Assembly: GCA_965220045.1 (NCBI GenBank)
Contig: OZ244803.1
Location: 2,356,001 to 2,420,000 of the forward strand
DNA: 64,000 nt
Origin: VXOZ01 sp965220045
Lineage (GTDB): Bacteria > Chloroflexota > UBA11872 > VXOZ01
Direction of reading: 5' to 3'
The notes beneath the pieces are model-generated. The model saw nothing but the letters and a program-made list of their open reading frames with translations, made no database searches and was not told the origin of the DNA. The position numbers were made by a program, and so were the translations under genes. Shown here piece after piece: positions 42,060 to 51,979 of this stretch. The stretch's first letter is position 1; every line of letters begins with the position of its first letter.

Positions 42060-42905
42060 ATGAATGTGGCGCGCCGATCGGTGCTGAGCGCCGGAGCCGT
42101 AACGGGCGGCTTGGTTGCTCTCTCAGCTTGTGATATGGCACAGGTTGGTGGAGAGAGAGCAGAGACCGAGTCTATTGAGGCGCCGCAAGCGACATCTGAT
42201 GGAGATGACGAAGACCACACGGTGAATTGGGGCTATACCGGCGATATTGGCCCGGCGCAGTGGGGCGACCTCTCCCCAGCCTTCGCGGCGTGCAAGCTGG
42301 GCGAGTCACAGTCGCCTATTGACCTGGCTGATGCTCCCGACGTTCTGCCGCACGAGTTGGAGTTTCGCTATGCGGCTGTACCTCTGGAGATTGTGAACAA
42401 CGGTCACACAATCCAGGTGAACTACGCGCCTGGAAGCACCCTGATTGACGGTGGGAAAGAGTTTGCATTGGTGCAATTCCACTTTCACCGGTTGAGCGAG
42501 CACACGGTGAGCGGACAGCCCACCGCTATGGAATTGCACTTGGTCCACCAAGACGCCGCTGGGGGGCTTGCGGTTGTTGGCGTCTTGCTAACTTCAGGCC
42601 GCCACAACCGGGGCCTGGATCAGGTGTGGGCGAACATGCCTGCGGGGACAGACGAAAAGCGTCTCGTCGCCGGGGCCACAGTCAATGCCGAAGAGCTGCT
42701 GCCCGCTGACATTTCCTACTTTAGCTACATGGGCTCGCTGACCACGCCGCCCTGCAGCGAAGATGTCCGCTGGTACGTCCTCAGAGATCTCGTAGAGGTT
42801 TCGCCGGCGCAGATTGAGCGCTTTGCGGCGCTCTATCCTGACAACGCCCGGCCCACACAGCCGCTCAATGGCCGGGTAGTCTCCTACAGTCAACAGCGCG
42901 ACTGA
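42060..42905 (+). CDS. Alpha-class carbonic anhydrase, exported
   Basis: A 281-residue enzyme interconverting CO2 and bicarbonate. A Tat-like lipoprotein signal (ARRSVLSAGAVTGG...LSAC, Cys near 24) directs export and anchoring. The zinc ligands are His141 and His143 (QFHFH) and His160 (MELHLVH). WGDL, SQSPIDL and SLTTPPCSEDVRWYV are characteristic. A Trp usually next to the HFH motif is Arg here (HFHRLSEHT). AGTAATCC-type spacing and weak Shine-Dalgarno precede the ATG. It is monocistronic, with clpX converging on it. Confidence 0.92.
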   Translation: MNVARRSVLSAGAVTGGLVALSACDMAQVGGERAETESIEAPQATSDGDDEDHTVNWGYTGDIGPAQWGDLSPAFAACKLGESQSPIDLADAPDVLPHELEFRYAAVPLEIVNNGHTIQVNYAPGSTLIDGGKEFALVQFHFHRLSEHTVSGQPTAMELHLVHQDAAGGLAVVGVLLTSGRHNRGLDQVWANMPAGTDEKRLVAGATVNAEELLPADISYFSYMGSLTTPPCSEDVRWYVLRDLVEVSPAQIERFAALYPDNARPTQPLNGRVVSYSQQRD

Positions 42906-43063
42906 GCCGAGACGCGAATTACACAACGGCGGCTTGGGGTAGAGCTGCGGCACGATTCTGTGTCACACCGGCCGCCGGTATCCTGAGGGGTTGCGGCGGT
43001 TGGATTCCGCTCTCCAGCACGGGGGCGAGCGTTCAGGAAGTGGCAGACTGGGCTCAACGAGCC
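42906..43063. other. Convergent intergenic region
   Basis: Lies between the carbonic anhydrase stop and the clpX stop. CCGGCCGCCGG near 42968 is a possible small hairpin; no standard terminator is seen. Confidence 0.3.
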
Positions 43064-44383
43064 TTAAGCGGTCGCCGATGTGTCCTCATCGAGCAACGTG
43101 GCATCCGAGTCACCGGTGGGGGCGGCACGCTTGGCCTCAGAGGCAACCAGCATTGGCTGAGCGCGTTTGGCTATGACATCGGCGGTCACGATGACCTCGC
43201 GAATGTCATTGCGGGACGGCAAATCGTACATCACGTCAAGCAGCGCTTCTTCCATGATCGTCTGTAAAGCGCGGGCGCCCGTCTGAAGATTCTGCGCCAT
43301 TTGCGCGGCTTCTTCCAGGGCATCGTCCTGAAAGACGAGCTCAACGTCATCGATCGCGAAGAGGTGTTGGTACTGGCGCACCGGCGCATCCCGCGGCTCG
43401 GTAAGCACTTGGATCAACTCGTCGTGCGTGAGCGCATCCAGGGCCACCGTCACGGGTAGGCGGCCGACGAACTCAGGAATCAGACCATACTTGAGCAGAT
43501 CGTCCGGCGAGATCTGGCGCAGGAGATTCTTCTCTTCTTCCGCCCGTTCCGCGTCGTTCATGGCGCCGAACCCGACACGGCGGTTACTGCCGACGCGTTT
43601 CGCGATTACCTCATTCAAACCCTCGAACGCGCCCCCGCAGACAAAGAGAATATCGGTGGTATCGATCTGGATGAACTCTTGGTGCGGATGTTTGCGTCCG
43701 CCCTGCGGCGGCACGTTGGCTACCGTGCCCTCGATGATCTTGAGCAGGGCTTGCTGCACGCCCTCACCGGAAACATCCCGCGTGATCGACGGATTATCCG
43801 CTTTGCGCGCAATCTTGTCGATCTCGTCAATGAAGACGATGCCCCGCTCGGCAGCAGCGGTATCGTAGTCCGCCGCCTGAATGAGCCGGAGCAAGATGTT
43901 CTCCACGTCCTCGCCCACGTAGCCGGCCTCGGTCAGCGACGTGGCGTCGGCGATGCAGAAGGGCACGCCGAGAATGCGCGCCAGCGTGCGCGCGAGCAGC
44001 GTCTTGCCGCAGCCGGTCGGCCCGATTAGGAGCACATTGCTCTTGCCCAATTCGACGTTGTCGCCGTCTTCGCCGCTCGCCACACGTTTGTAATGGTTGT
44101 AGACCGCAACCGCCAGCACCTTCTTCGCGTGCTCTTGGCCCACCACGTATTGATTCAGAAACTCGTGGATTTCCTTGGGGCTGAGGAGTCGAGCCGGCCC
44201 GGCGCTCCCTTTCCGCTGATTGGAAGAGGCCTGTTCCTCGTGGATGAGCTCTCGACAGAGGTCAACGCACTCATCGCAAATGTATACGCCGTTCTGCCCC
44301 GAAATGAGCCGGCGCACTTCTTCTTGCGCCTTATTGCAGAACGAGCAACGGTACTGGCCCCGAGGGTCACGACGACTTGGCAA
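43064..44383 (-). CDS. clpX: ATP-dependent Clp protease ATP-binding subunit ClpX
   Basis: A 439-residue AAA+ unfoldase feeding ClpP, including tmRNA-tagged proteins. N-terminal C4 zinc domain (CSFCNKAQ...CDECVDLC), Walker A GPTGCGKTLL, pore loop GYVGED, Walker B IVFIDEIDK, RKH loop region (GGRKHPHQEFIQI), the ClpP-docking VGF (IGF variant, RRVGFGA) and sensor-2 GARALQTIMEE. The start is TTG with AAGGAG 7 nt before it. It follows clpP by 38 nt and is co-transcribed. Confidence 0.96.
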   Translation of the reverse strand: MPSRRDPRGQYRCSFCNKAQEEVRRLISGQNGVYICDECVDLCRELIHEEQASSNQRKGSAGPARLLSPKEIHEFLNQYVVGQEHAKKVLAVAVYNHYKRVASGEDGDNVELGKSNVLLIGPTGCGKTLLARTLARILGVPFCIADATSLTEAGYVGEDVENILLRLIQAADYDTAAAERGIVFIDEIDKIARKADNPSITRDVSGEGVQQALLKIIEGTVANVPPQGGRKHPHQEFIQIDTTDILFVCGGAFEGLNEVIAKRVGSNRRVGFGAMNDAERAEEEKNLLRQISPDDLLKYGLIPEFVGRLPVTVALDALTHDELIQVLTEPRDAPVRQYQHLFAIDDVELVFQDDALEEAAQMAQNLQTGARALQTIMEEALLDVMYDLPSRNDIREVIVTADVIAKRAQPMLVASEAKRAAPTGDSDATLLDEDTSATA

Positions 44384-44421
44384 TGGTGGTCTCCTTCGTG
44401 TTCACGCGCTTGGCATTCGCT

Positions 44422-45042
44422 CTACCTGCTCGCTACCCCGTCGGTCTCCGGTGCCTTGACAGCAGCCGGCAGGACGTCATCAATTAGCCCGTATTCCTTC
44501 GCCTCATCGGCGTCCATCCAAAAGTCGCGCTCGCTGTCGCGCTCGATTTTGTCGAGGTCTTGCCCGGTGTGCAGGGCGATGATGGAGTTCACCTGGTTGC
44601 GGGTGCGCAGGATTTCGCGGGCCTCGATTTCCAGGTCCGTGGCCTGCAGGGGACGTGACGCCTGCGTCCACGGCTGATGGATCAGCATGCGGGAATTGGG
44701 TAGCGAATACCGTTTGCCCGCCGTGCCGCCGGCGAGCAAGAGCGCCGCAATACTTGCCGATAGGCCCATACAATACGTTGCCACGTCGCTCTTGATGTAC
44801 TGCATGGCGTCGTAGATCGCCAGTCCCGAGTGTACGCTGCCGCCGGGTGAATTGATGTACAAACCAATATCCGCTTCGCTGTCTTCACTCGAAAGCAGGA
44901 GCATTTGGGCGATGATACTGTTCGCCACGCCATCGTCTACGGGTGTGCCCAGGAATATGATCCTATCCCGCAGCAGCCGGGAAAAAATATCCATGCCGCG
45001 TTCGCCGCGGTTCGTCGTCTCAATGACATACGGTATGAGCAT
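44422..45042 (-). CDS. clpP: ATP-dependent Clp protease proteolytic subunit ClpP
   Basis: A 206-residue serine protease forming the two-ring chamber. Ser97 is the nucleophile (CMGLSASIAALLL, where the usual AASM reads SASI), His122 is in MLIHQP, and the Asp lies in ERDFWMDADEA. YINSPGGSVHSGLAIYDAM and LATD-like substrate-handle segments are present. AAGGAGAG is 5 nt before the ATG. The order clpP-clpX is the common one; the tig gene often upstream is not in the adjacent region. Confidence 0.96.
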   Translation of the reverse strand: MLIPYVIETTNRGERGMDIFSRLLRDRIIFLGTPVDDGVANSIIAQMLLLSSEDSEADIGLYINSPGGSVHSGLAIYDAMQYIKSDVATYCMGLSASIAALLLAGGTAGKRYSLPNSRMLIHQPWTQASRPLQATDLEIEAREILRTRNQVNSIIALHTGQDLDKIERDSERDFWMDADEAKEYGLIDDVLPAAVKAPETDGVASR

Positions 45043-45403
45043 ATAACTCTCCTTGAATACCCTGGGTCTTCAGGCTGTAAGTGTTGTCTTCAATTCTTTG
45101 TTGTCTAAGACCGTACCGTATACTCCGGCGCCATAGCAGTCAGTGCCCCTGGCTAAAAGCCACTACGGCCCTCTTCGTCGCTCCTGAGGACAGGCTCACT
45201 TGCAGTACGCCGGCGAGCCGGCCTTCTGTTGTCGCTCAATCTCGCCGTTTTATGTCGCTGTGCTCGCAAGCGACGCGTTCTATTATAGACCGCTCCCCGC
45301 GCCGGGGTCACTTTGCCCAATATCGTGGCACCTGCGGCAGTAATTCGCGTGGCTCACGCTGAACGCCGAATTACATTCTTCTAAGTGCATCTATGCAACG
45401 GAT
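45043..45403. other. Intergenic region upstream of clpP
   Basis: No gene recognised. It probably holds the clpP promoter and the 3' end of trxB, but I see no convincing -35/-10 pair and no CIRCE-type inverted repeat. Confidence 0.35.
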
Positions 45404-46378
45404 TCAGGCAGAAACCTCCGAAACCGCCGTCTCCGGTCGCGGCACGGTGGCGTAGAGATCTTCCAGATAGTGCGTCGCTGCTACCGCCGCCGTCGTGGCG
45501 TCGCCCACCGCAGTCGTTATCTGCTTCGTCAACTGCGTGCGCACGTCACCGGCGATAAAGAGCCCCGGCACGTCTGTTTCCATGTGCAATCCGGCGATGA
45601 GGTAGCCGTTCTCGTCGCGCTCCACCGCATCCTTGATAAAGTCGGTGTTGGGATCGAATCCGATGAAGATGAAAACGCCGCCGGTCTCGTGGACCCATTC
45701 CTCGCCCGTCTTCACATTGCGCAGGCGCATGCCGGTAACCGCGCCGTCGTCGCCGACGATCTCGTCCGCCACCGTATCCCAGATAATCTCGGTATTTGGC
45801 GCCGCCATGAAGCGCTCTTGAATGATCTGCTGGGCGCGCAGTTTGTCCCGCCGATGCACCAGATAGAGCTTGCTGGCGAAGCGGGTGAGAAAAAGGCCTT
45901 CCTCCACCGCCGAGTCGCCGCCGCCGACCACCGTAATTACGCGGTCGCGGAAGAAAGCGCCGTCGCATACGGCGCAATACGAGACTCCTCGACCCGCATA
46001 TTCGAACTCGCCCGGGATATTCAACGGCGTCGGCGAACCGCCGGATGAGATGATCACAGCCCCGGCGCGGTACTCGTCGCCGTCCGCCGTGCGCACCACC
46101 TTCTGCCAGCCGTCCGAGAACACCTCAGAAACCTCGGTAGTCAGTATCTGCGCGCCGAATGCCTGGGTGTGCGAGACCATCTTCTGGATGAGATCGGCGG
46201 CGTCGATGGATTCGAATCCGGGGTAGTCTTCAATCAAAGACGTATTGATGAGCTGCCCGCCGGGGGCCATCTTCTCCAGGATGACGGTGTCCAGCCGCGC
46301 CCGCGCCGTGTACAGCCCGGCGCACAGTCCCGCCGGTCCCGCGCCAATAACGATGACATCGTGGTAGGAAGTTGCCAT
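45404..46378 (-). CDS. trxB: Thioredoxin reductase
   Basis: A 324-residue flavoprotein reducing thioredoxin with NADPH. FAD motif VIVIGAGPAGLCAGLYTARA, NADPH motif VVGGGDSAVEEGLFL, redox-active CAVC (CAVCDGAFF, in place of the common CATC), and C-terminal GLFIAGDVRTQLTKQITTAVGDATTAA. ATG 46378 is used; a GTG nine bases upstream (46387) is equally possible, and both have purine-rich sequences in front. It is divergent from the ceramidase-like gene. Confidence 0.93.
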   Translation of the reverse strand: MATSYHDVIVIGAGPAGLCAGLYTARARLDTVILEKMAPGGQLINTSLIEDYPGFESIDAADLIQKMVSHTQAFGAQILTTEVSEVFSDGWQKVVRTADGDEYRAGAVIISSGGSPTPLNIPGEFEYAGRGVSYCAVCDGAFFRDRVITVVGGGDSAVEEGLFLTRFASKLYLVHRRDKLRAQQIIQERFMAAPNTEIIWDTVADEIVGDDGAVTGMRLRNVKTGEEWVHETGGVFIFIGFDPNTDFIKDAVERDENGYLIAGLHMETDVPGLFIAGDVRTQLTKQITTAVGDATTAAVAATHYLEDLYATVPRPETAVSEVSA

Positions 46379-46387
46379 TCGCCTCAC

Positions 46388-46738
46388 TTGTCCTTTCCGT
46401 CACACCTTGGGCCTAGCCCTCCAGCATGTCACTCAGACAATGCCTGTCCGCGCATTTCCGATTGGTACTCTCAGGAATTGATCGGTTGCCGCTGTGCGGC
46501 TCCCCTTTCTTCCAGATTACCAAACCTGCAGACCTGCTGCTATACGGGGCGCAGCCGGCACCCGGCCCTTTCTGTCTTGAGGTCGGACATTCCGGCATCC
46601 GTGGTATCCTACTCCTGGCTGTACGAGACGGCGGCGACGGGGAGCAGGCGAGTGCTTGGCTCCGGTGCCGCCTCCGTTTGCGATGCCCTTGAAACGCTTG
46701 TCGCCACGTGATTGTGGCAAGTGCGAAGGAAGTACGAC
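46388..46738. other. Divergent intergenic region
   Basis: No gene recognised. AAGGAAG 8 nt before the downstream ATG is the ribosome-binding site. Confidence 0.35.
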
Positions 46739-48079
46739 ATGGCTGAACAACTGCAGGCAGGCGCGGCAACTGCCAATATAACGCCTTGGTTGGGCATACC
46801 CATGCGCGGCGCGTTCCGCGACGTGACGCTGGCGGACTCCGTCCACGACGAACTCCTGGCGAAAGCGCTGGTTCTCGACGACGGCGCGCGGCGGCTAGCG
46901 TTCGTGCTCTGTGACCTCACCATGATGCCGGGCCGCATGATGGGTGAAGTGAAGGAGCGTATTGCCGAGCAGTCCCGGGTTCCGCCCGACCACGTGCTCA
47001 TCGCTGCCACGCATACCCATTCCGCCCCTGCCACGGTGAGCGCCGGCTTCATGGAAGAGCAAACCGACTACACCGCCTGGGCTACGCGCAAGATGGCCGA
47101 CGCGGTCGAGCTTGCCGTGCAGCGTCTCCAGCCGGCCCGCATCGGCTTTGCCAGCGTGGCGGAACCGCGCATCGTCTTCAATCGCCGCTACCACATGCGC
47201 AACGGGCAGGTGCACTTCAACCCCGGCGTCGGCAACCCGGACGTCATGCGGCCCGCCGGCACGACCGATCCGGAATTCACGCTCTGTTATGTCGAAAGCA
47301 GCGCCGGTGAGCCGCTTGCCGTATTGGGGAACTACGCCTTGCACTACGTCGGCACAGATACGGGCGCGGAAATCTCCGCCGACTATTTCGGGCACTTCTT
47401 CCGCGCGATCCAGCACTTGCTTGGCCCCCAAACCGTGGGACTGCTCTTCAACGGCGCTTCCGGCAACATCAATAACACGAATGTGTTCAAGCCCTGGCCC
47501 CACCGTGGCCACGCCCAGGCGGCGTGCATGGCTACGGTGCTGGCGGGACATGCCCTGACCGAAATCCAGCTCATGAACATGCATGACGAGGTGGCTCTGG
47601 GCGCGGCGGTTTGCGAGTTTGCGTTTGCTCGCAAGCAAACGACGGATGAAGACGTGGCAATTGCGGACAAGGTGCTGAGCGGTGACTATGAGTACTCCGA
47701 GGGGCCGTTCTCAGCGGTCACCGGCCAGCCGATCTATCCCGGCTGGGCACCGGCCTACGCCCGCGAGATCAAGGTGCTGCACACCATGCCCAAGACCCTC
47801 ACCTCGACGGTGCAGGCGCTGCGCGTGGGTCCGGCCGGCTTTGCCGCCCTGCCCGGCGAGATCTTCGTGGAAATTGGCCTGGCCGTGAAAACAGGCTCCC
47901 CATTCAGGCCGCAGTTCGTCATGAGTCTGGCAGATAACTATCTTGGGTACGTTGCCACTGACGAGCAACTCGCGCTAGGCGCGTACGAAACCTGGCCGTC
48001 ACGCTCGGCCATCGGCGGCCCCGGCACGGCGCAAGCCATGGAAACAACGGCGTTGGAGTTGCTAACGTCGTTGGCATGA
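46739..48079 (+). CDS. Neutral/alkaline ceramidase-like hydrolase
   Basis: A 446-residue protein of the neutral/alkaline non-lysosomal ceramidase N-terminal family: ANITPWLGIPMRGAF at the start, LVLCDLTMMPG, the metal-binding ATHTHSAPATVSAGF (His pair), and FNGASGNINNTN (in place of the GDVSPN-type turn). True ceramidases split ceramide into sphingosine and fatty acid with zinc; many bacterial family members have unknown amide substrates. No signal peptide is seen, unlike secreted ceramidases. The upstream extension to 46712 lacks a good start. Confidence 0.75.
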   Translation: MAEQLQAGAATANITPWLGIPMRGAFRDVTLADSVHDELLAKALVLDDGARRLAFVLCDLTMMPGRMMGEVKERIAEQSRVPPDHVLIAATHTHSAPATVSAGFMEEQTDYTAWATRKMADAVELAVQRLQPARIGFASVAEPRIVFNRRYHMRNGQVHFNPGVGNPDVMRPAGTTDPEFTLCYVESSAGEPLAVLGNYALHYVGTDTGAEISADYFGHFFRAIQHLLGPQTVGLLFNGASGNINNTNVFKPWPHRGHAQAACMATVLAGHALTEIQLMNMHDEVALGAAVCEFAFARKQTTDEDVAIADKVLSGDYEYSEGPFSAVTGQPIYPGWAPAYAREIKVLHTMPKTLTSTVQALRVGPAGFAALPGEIFVEIGLAVKTGSPFRPQFVMSLADNYLGYVATDEQLALGAYETWPSRSAIGGPGTAQAMETTALELLTSLA

Positions 48080-48250
48080 GAGCAATCCTGATTTCCCCTG
48101 CGCCTGGGCGGCGCCGCTTGAGCGAGTCGGTATATCGCCATAGGAAGATTATCCTCCTGGATGGCTGATGTGGCCTTTAAGTCGTCAATGCCACGAGAGC
48201 GAGAACTCATTGGCCGAGATCTATAGGTCGTTGGCTCTATAGCTCATTGG

Positions 48251-48905
48251 CGAAGAGAAGATGGATTCCCGCGTGCGCGGGAATGACGGACGTAGCGGGT
48301 AATCCAAGCGATGTTTTAATCGTCACTCCCGCGAAAGCGGGAGTCCATCCAGTCTTGGAGGTTAAGCTCCGGCCTGTAGCATGCACGGCACAGGCTCAGC
48401 ACGGAATTGTCACACAGCTAGGCCCTCGTCTTTGTAGCGCGGGGGCTTGTCCCCCGCTCTTTGATACCAAGAGGGCAAGGGTGGGTTCGATCTGGCGTTC
48501 AGAATTTCAAAAAGATGGATTCCCGCGTGCGCGGGAATGACGGATCGCGCGCTTATTCCAGGTAAACCGTCAATCGTCGTAATCGTCGTAGACCGTCAAT
48601 CGCCACTCCCGCGGAAGCGGGAGTCCATCCAGTCTTGGATGTTACACTCCGGCCTCTAACAAGCACGGCACAGGCTCAGCACGGAATTGTCATACAGTCA
48701 GGCCCTCGTCTTTGTAGCGCGGGGGCTCGTCCCCCGCTCTTTGATACCAAGTAGGCAAGGACGAGTTCGGGCTGACGTTCAGAAATACAGAAAAGATGGA
48801 TTCCCGCCTGCGCGGGAATGACGGATTCCGCGCTTATTCCAGGTTGTCCGTCATTCGTCGTAGACCGTCAATCGTCACTCCCGCGAAAGCGGGAGTCCAT
48901 CCTAT
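48251..48905. repeat. Tandem array of about 280-bp units built from R2 and R3 repeats
   Basis: About 2.3 units. R2 copies begin near 48260, 48323, 48513, 48603, 48793 and 48875; R3 copies near 48433 and 48713. The start-to-start distance is 280 bp for the R3 copies and for the first two of one R2 series, then 272 bp. Between the repeats, the text AAGCACGGCACAGGCTCAGC also recurs. No gene is supported here. The region 48080-48250 shows nothing else. Confidence 0.85.
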
Positions 48906-49049
48906 TCTGAAGGTCGCGAATTAACGCGTATTGAGAGAGTCTCTTGCCGCGCGCGCACATGGCGGATCGTCTCGTGCCTCTTCGTGCTAGAGTCTTGGTG
49001 AACACGCCAGCGCTCGAGATTGCCTAACCAGAGAAGAGGGATGCAAACC

Positions 49050-50105
49050 ATGTTTGACGGACTGCAAACGGGCCTCCACAACATCGCGCTGCTTTCGGAT
49101 GCCGAGACGCGCTCGATTACTGCGGAAAATCCTAACGGTGAGCGCGGGGGCGGGGCCAAGGCCGTGCCCGACGAGAACAGCGCGGCTTCACTGCTGGGGC
49201 CGGGCTGGAAAGTGCGGCCCAAGATCGAGTTGCCCGCGCAATCCACCACGACTCTCGCCGAAATCGAAGGGCCGGGCACCATCCAGCACATTTGGCTCAC
49301 CGTCCGCCCCCAGGCCTACCGCAGCACAGTCTTACGCATCTACTGGGACGGGGAAGAGAATCCCTCCGTGGAGGTGCCGCTGGGCGACTTCTTCTGCAAC
49401 GGCCACGCCCTGCGGTACGACGTTAACTCCCTGCCAATCGCCGTGAACCCCACGGGCGGCTTCAACTCCTACTGGCCCATGCCCTTCCGCCGCAGCGCGC
49501 GCATCACGATCGAGAATGACTACTGGGAAGAGATTCCCGGATTTTACTATCAGATCACCTACGCCTTGGCCCCGGTGCCGGAGAACGCGGCTTACTTCCA
49601 CGCCCAGTGGCGGCGGTCCATGACCACCCGCGAGTATCCCGAGCACGTGTTGCTCGACAGCGTATCGGGCCAGGGCCAATACGTCGGCACCTTCATCGCG
49701 TGGTCGCAGTTTTCCAACGGCTGGTGGGGCGAGGGCGAGGTGAAGTTCTACATGGACGGCGACACCGACCATCCGACCATCTGCGGCACGGGCACGGAAG
49801 ACTACTTTGGCGGCGCATGGAATTTTGGCGACCGGACGTACTCCACGCCCTTTCTCGGCTATCCGCTGTACAAGCAAGACCCGGTGGAAGTGCCGCTGCA
49901 CGGTATGTACCGTTGGCACATTCTGGATCCCATACGCTTCAAGCAGGACCTGAAAGTAACGGTGCAGGCCCTCGGCTGGTGGCTGAATAAGAAATTCGAG
50001 CCCCTCACCGACGACATCGCCTCGGTGGCGTATTGGTACCAGACCGCGCCGCATGCTCCCTTCCCCGCCATGCCGCCGCTCACCGCCCGCTGGCCGCGCA
50101 CCTGA
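49050..50105 (+). CDS. GH172-like glycoside hydrolase (DUF2961)
   Basis: A 351-residue protein of the DUF2961 / GH172 family: TRSITAENPNGERGGG at the start, GPGTIQHIWLTVRP, VEVPLGDFFCNGH, NSYWPMPF, and the catalytic-acid segment GTGTEDYFGGAWNFGD. Characterised members hydrolyse or rearrange arabino- and fructofuranosides. No signal peptide is seen, so it acts inside the cell or by an unrecognised route. ATG 49050 (MFDGLQ) has GAAGAGGG 10 nt before it and matches the family start better than 49041. Confidence 0.85.
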   Translation: MFDGLQTGLHNIALLSDAETRSITAENPNGERGGGAKAVPDENSAASLLGPGWKVRPKIELPAQSTTTLAEIEGPGTIQHIWLTVRPQAYRSTVLRIYWDGEENPSVEVPLGDFFCNGHALRYDVNSLPIAVNPTGGFNSYWPMPFRRSARITIENDYWEEIPGFYYQITYALAPVPENAAYFHAQWRRSMTTREYPEHVLLDSVSGQGQYVGTFIAWSQFSNGWWGEGEVKFYMDGDTDHPTICGTGTEDYFGGAWNFGDRTYSTPFLGYPLYKQDPVEVPLHGMYRWHILDPIRFKQDLKVTVQALGWWLNKKFEPLTDDIASVAYWYQTAPHAPFPAMPPLTARWPRT

Positions 50106-50321
50106 CCGCGCGCTCCGCAGAGTCTGCCAAATAGCTCCAACTGAGCCAGCAAGCTGTGGAGGCAAGGCAAGCCTCCACAGCTTGCTGGCTTGCCCAAAGC
50201 CCAATACTGGGTGGACGCGCTCTCCGCTGGTAATCGTCAGCGCCTCCCGTCGTCTCCACGGTGCGCAGGGGATCGCCCTCTGGGCTGTATCCGGCGGACA
50301 CTCTCTTTTGGTTAAAACCGG
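50106..50321. other. Intergenic region
   Basis: A near-perfect inverted pair of AGCCAGCAAGCTGTGGAGGC and its complement (50148-50187, joined by AAGGCAA-type spacer) forms a strong hairpin after the GH172 gene, possibly its terminator. No gene is seen. Confidence 0.5.
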
Positions 50322-50350
50322 TTGACAACCTCGCTACTGCGCAATATCAT
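50322..50350 (+). promoter_or_regulatory. Sigma-70-type promoter of the solute-binding protein gene
   Basis: Consensus TTGACA (50322-50327), 17 nt, TATCAT (50345-50350). The leader would be about 137 nt. CAATATCATTG and CAATATCATCG form a direct repeat at 50342-50367. Confidence 0.65.
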
Positions 50351-50493
50351 TGCTACAATATCATCGTTTGGCAACGCTTTGGGAAAGGAGATCACGTCCA
50401 CGGAGCAGGCATCAGGTGCGGTACCGTGGTGTCGCGAACGTGGATTGACCCCGTACAGAGAAGACTCTTTCCAGAAAAGGAGAAAGCTGTATC

Positions 50494-51921
50494 GTGGATA
50501 AAAATGATCGTTCCCTTCAACTACAACCGTCACGCCGCCAAATTCTCGCGGGCGGCGGTGCGGCGCTAACTGCCGCCCTGCTCGCCGCGTGCGGACAGGC
50601 GGGCACGGCCATGCCGGCCGAGGATGCGCCGGCTGAGGCAGAAGCGGAAAAACCCGCCGAGCAACCCCAGGCCGAGGCCGCCGAGATCAAAGTCTGGGTC
50701 TGGTGGCCGGACCCAGTGGCGTCCGTCGAGCAGATGGGCGCGAACTATTCGGAAGCCAATCCCAATGTCAGCGTGTCCGCGGAAGCGGTCTCCGGCTATT
50801 GGGACAATTTGCAGGCGGCCTTCGTCGGTGGCACGGGCCCGGACATCTACTTGATGAACAGCGTCAACTACTTCGCGTGGTCGAACAAGGAAATTCCCGC
50901 CGACATCACCGCGCAGTTCAAGGCCGATCCCATCGCCCAGGATTTCGCCGCCAACGCCTGGAAGACCGGCATCGACTTCTACACCTACAAGGGCGAGAAG
51001 ATGTTCGGCGTGCCCGGCATGATGACGAGCATCATCACGCTCTTCAATGAGGACGCCGTCAACGAGGGCGGCTTTGCAATACCGTCCGAGCTTGGCACCG
51101 ACTGGAACTGGGACCTTCTACAGGAGTACGCCGTCAAGCTCACGGAGCGCGAGGGAGACAATGTCACACGCTACGGCGCGTTCGCGCCCGATGCTCTCGA
51201 GCAGGGTTGGCTGAACTACGTGCGGGCCAACGGCGGCGATTTTCTGGACGACGATTTGCGCTGCGTCATTGACTCACCAGAATCGATTGAGGCGTGGCAT
51301 TTCTGTGTGGACTTGGCATTGAAGCATCGCGTGTCGCCGACGCGGGAGCAGATCGCCGACCTGAGCCAGGGCATGGCTGGCCGCGGCGGGCGCTTCGCGC
51401 TCTTCGGCAGCGGCCAGGTTATTCTCTGGACGGCTGCATCGAACAACGTGAAGTTCTTGAACGAAGCGTGGCCCGGCTCCGGTTTCACCTGGGACTACGG
51501 CTACGTGGCCGCATCGCCCAATACGGGCAATCCTGGCGGCACCACCAACATCGTCGGCTGGTGCATGAATACCAACTCCAAGTCCCCCGATCAGGCGTGG
51601 GGTGTCTTCGCCAACATGATGACGAAGGACTCCCAGGACATCCTGGCGCGGGCGGACGTGCTGCGGCCGGCCCGCGATGACTCCGCGCAGCTCTACTACG
51701 ATCCGGAGGTAACCGACGGGCCTGCCAACCGCATCGCCGCGTTTGAGATGTTCCAGTGGACGACGAATCTGCCGACGCATGACGTCGTCTCTTGGGGAGA
51801 AATGCTAGGACCCATGGGAGCATGGAATCCACAAATCTTCTCCGGCGCTGTCAGCGTGGAGGAAGGCCTGCAGAATATGGCGGCGGAGACTAACGCAATC
51901 TTCGACGCCGCAATGTCTTAG
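50494..51921 (+). CDS. Extracellular solute-binding lipoprotein (carbohydrate ABC type)
   Basis: A 475-residue family 1 solute-binding protein. A Tat-like signal SRRQILAGGGAALTAALLAAC ends in a lipobox, and an Ala/Glu/Pro linker (residues 38-66) follows. IKVWVWWPDPVASVEQMGANYSEANP and GTGPDIYLMNSVNYFAWSNK are the N-lobe segments. GRFALFGSGQVILWT and TNIVGWCMNTNSKSPDQAWGVFANMMTK belong to the second lobe. Such proteins capture oligosaccharides, sugar alcohols or similar for an ABC permease. None is encoded nearby. The start is GTG, with AAAGGAGAAAG upstream. Confidence 0.9.
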   Translation: MDKNDRSLQLQPSRRQILAGGGAALTAALLAACGQAGTAMPAEDAPAEAEAEKPAEQPQAEAAEIKVWVWWPDPVASVEQMGANYSEANPNVSVSAEAVSGYWDNLQAAFVGGTGPDIYLMNSVNYFAWSNKEIPADITAQFKADPIAQDFAANAWKTGIDFYTYKGEKMFGVPGMMTSIITLFNEDAVNEGGFAIPSELGTDWNWDLLQEYAVKLTEREGDNVTRYGAFAPDALEQGWLNYVRANGGDFLDDDLRCVIDSPESIEAWHFCVDLALKHRVSPTREQIADLSQGMAGRGGRFALFGSGQVILWTAASNNVKFLNEAWPGSGFTWDYGYVAASPNTGNPGGTTNIVGWCMNTNSKSPDQAWGVFANMMTKDSQDILARADVLRPARDDSAQLYYDPEVTDGPANRIAAFEMFQWTTNLPTHDVVSWGEMLGPMGAWNPQIFSGAVSVEEGLQNMAAETNAIFDAAMS

Positions 51922-51979
51922 CCCGCAAGCACGGGTTTTGCATACTTGGCTCATCCCTGACCGCAGGGTTGAGGGGCGA

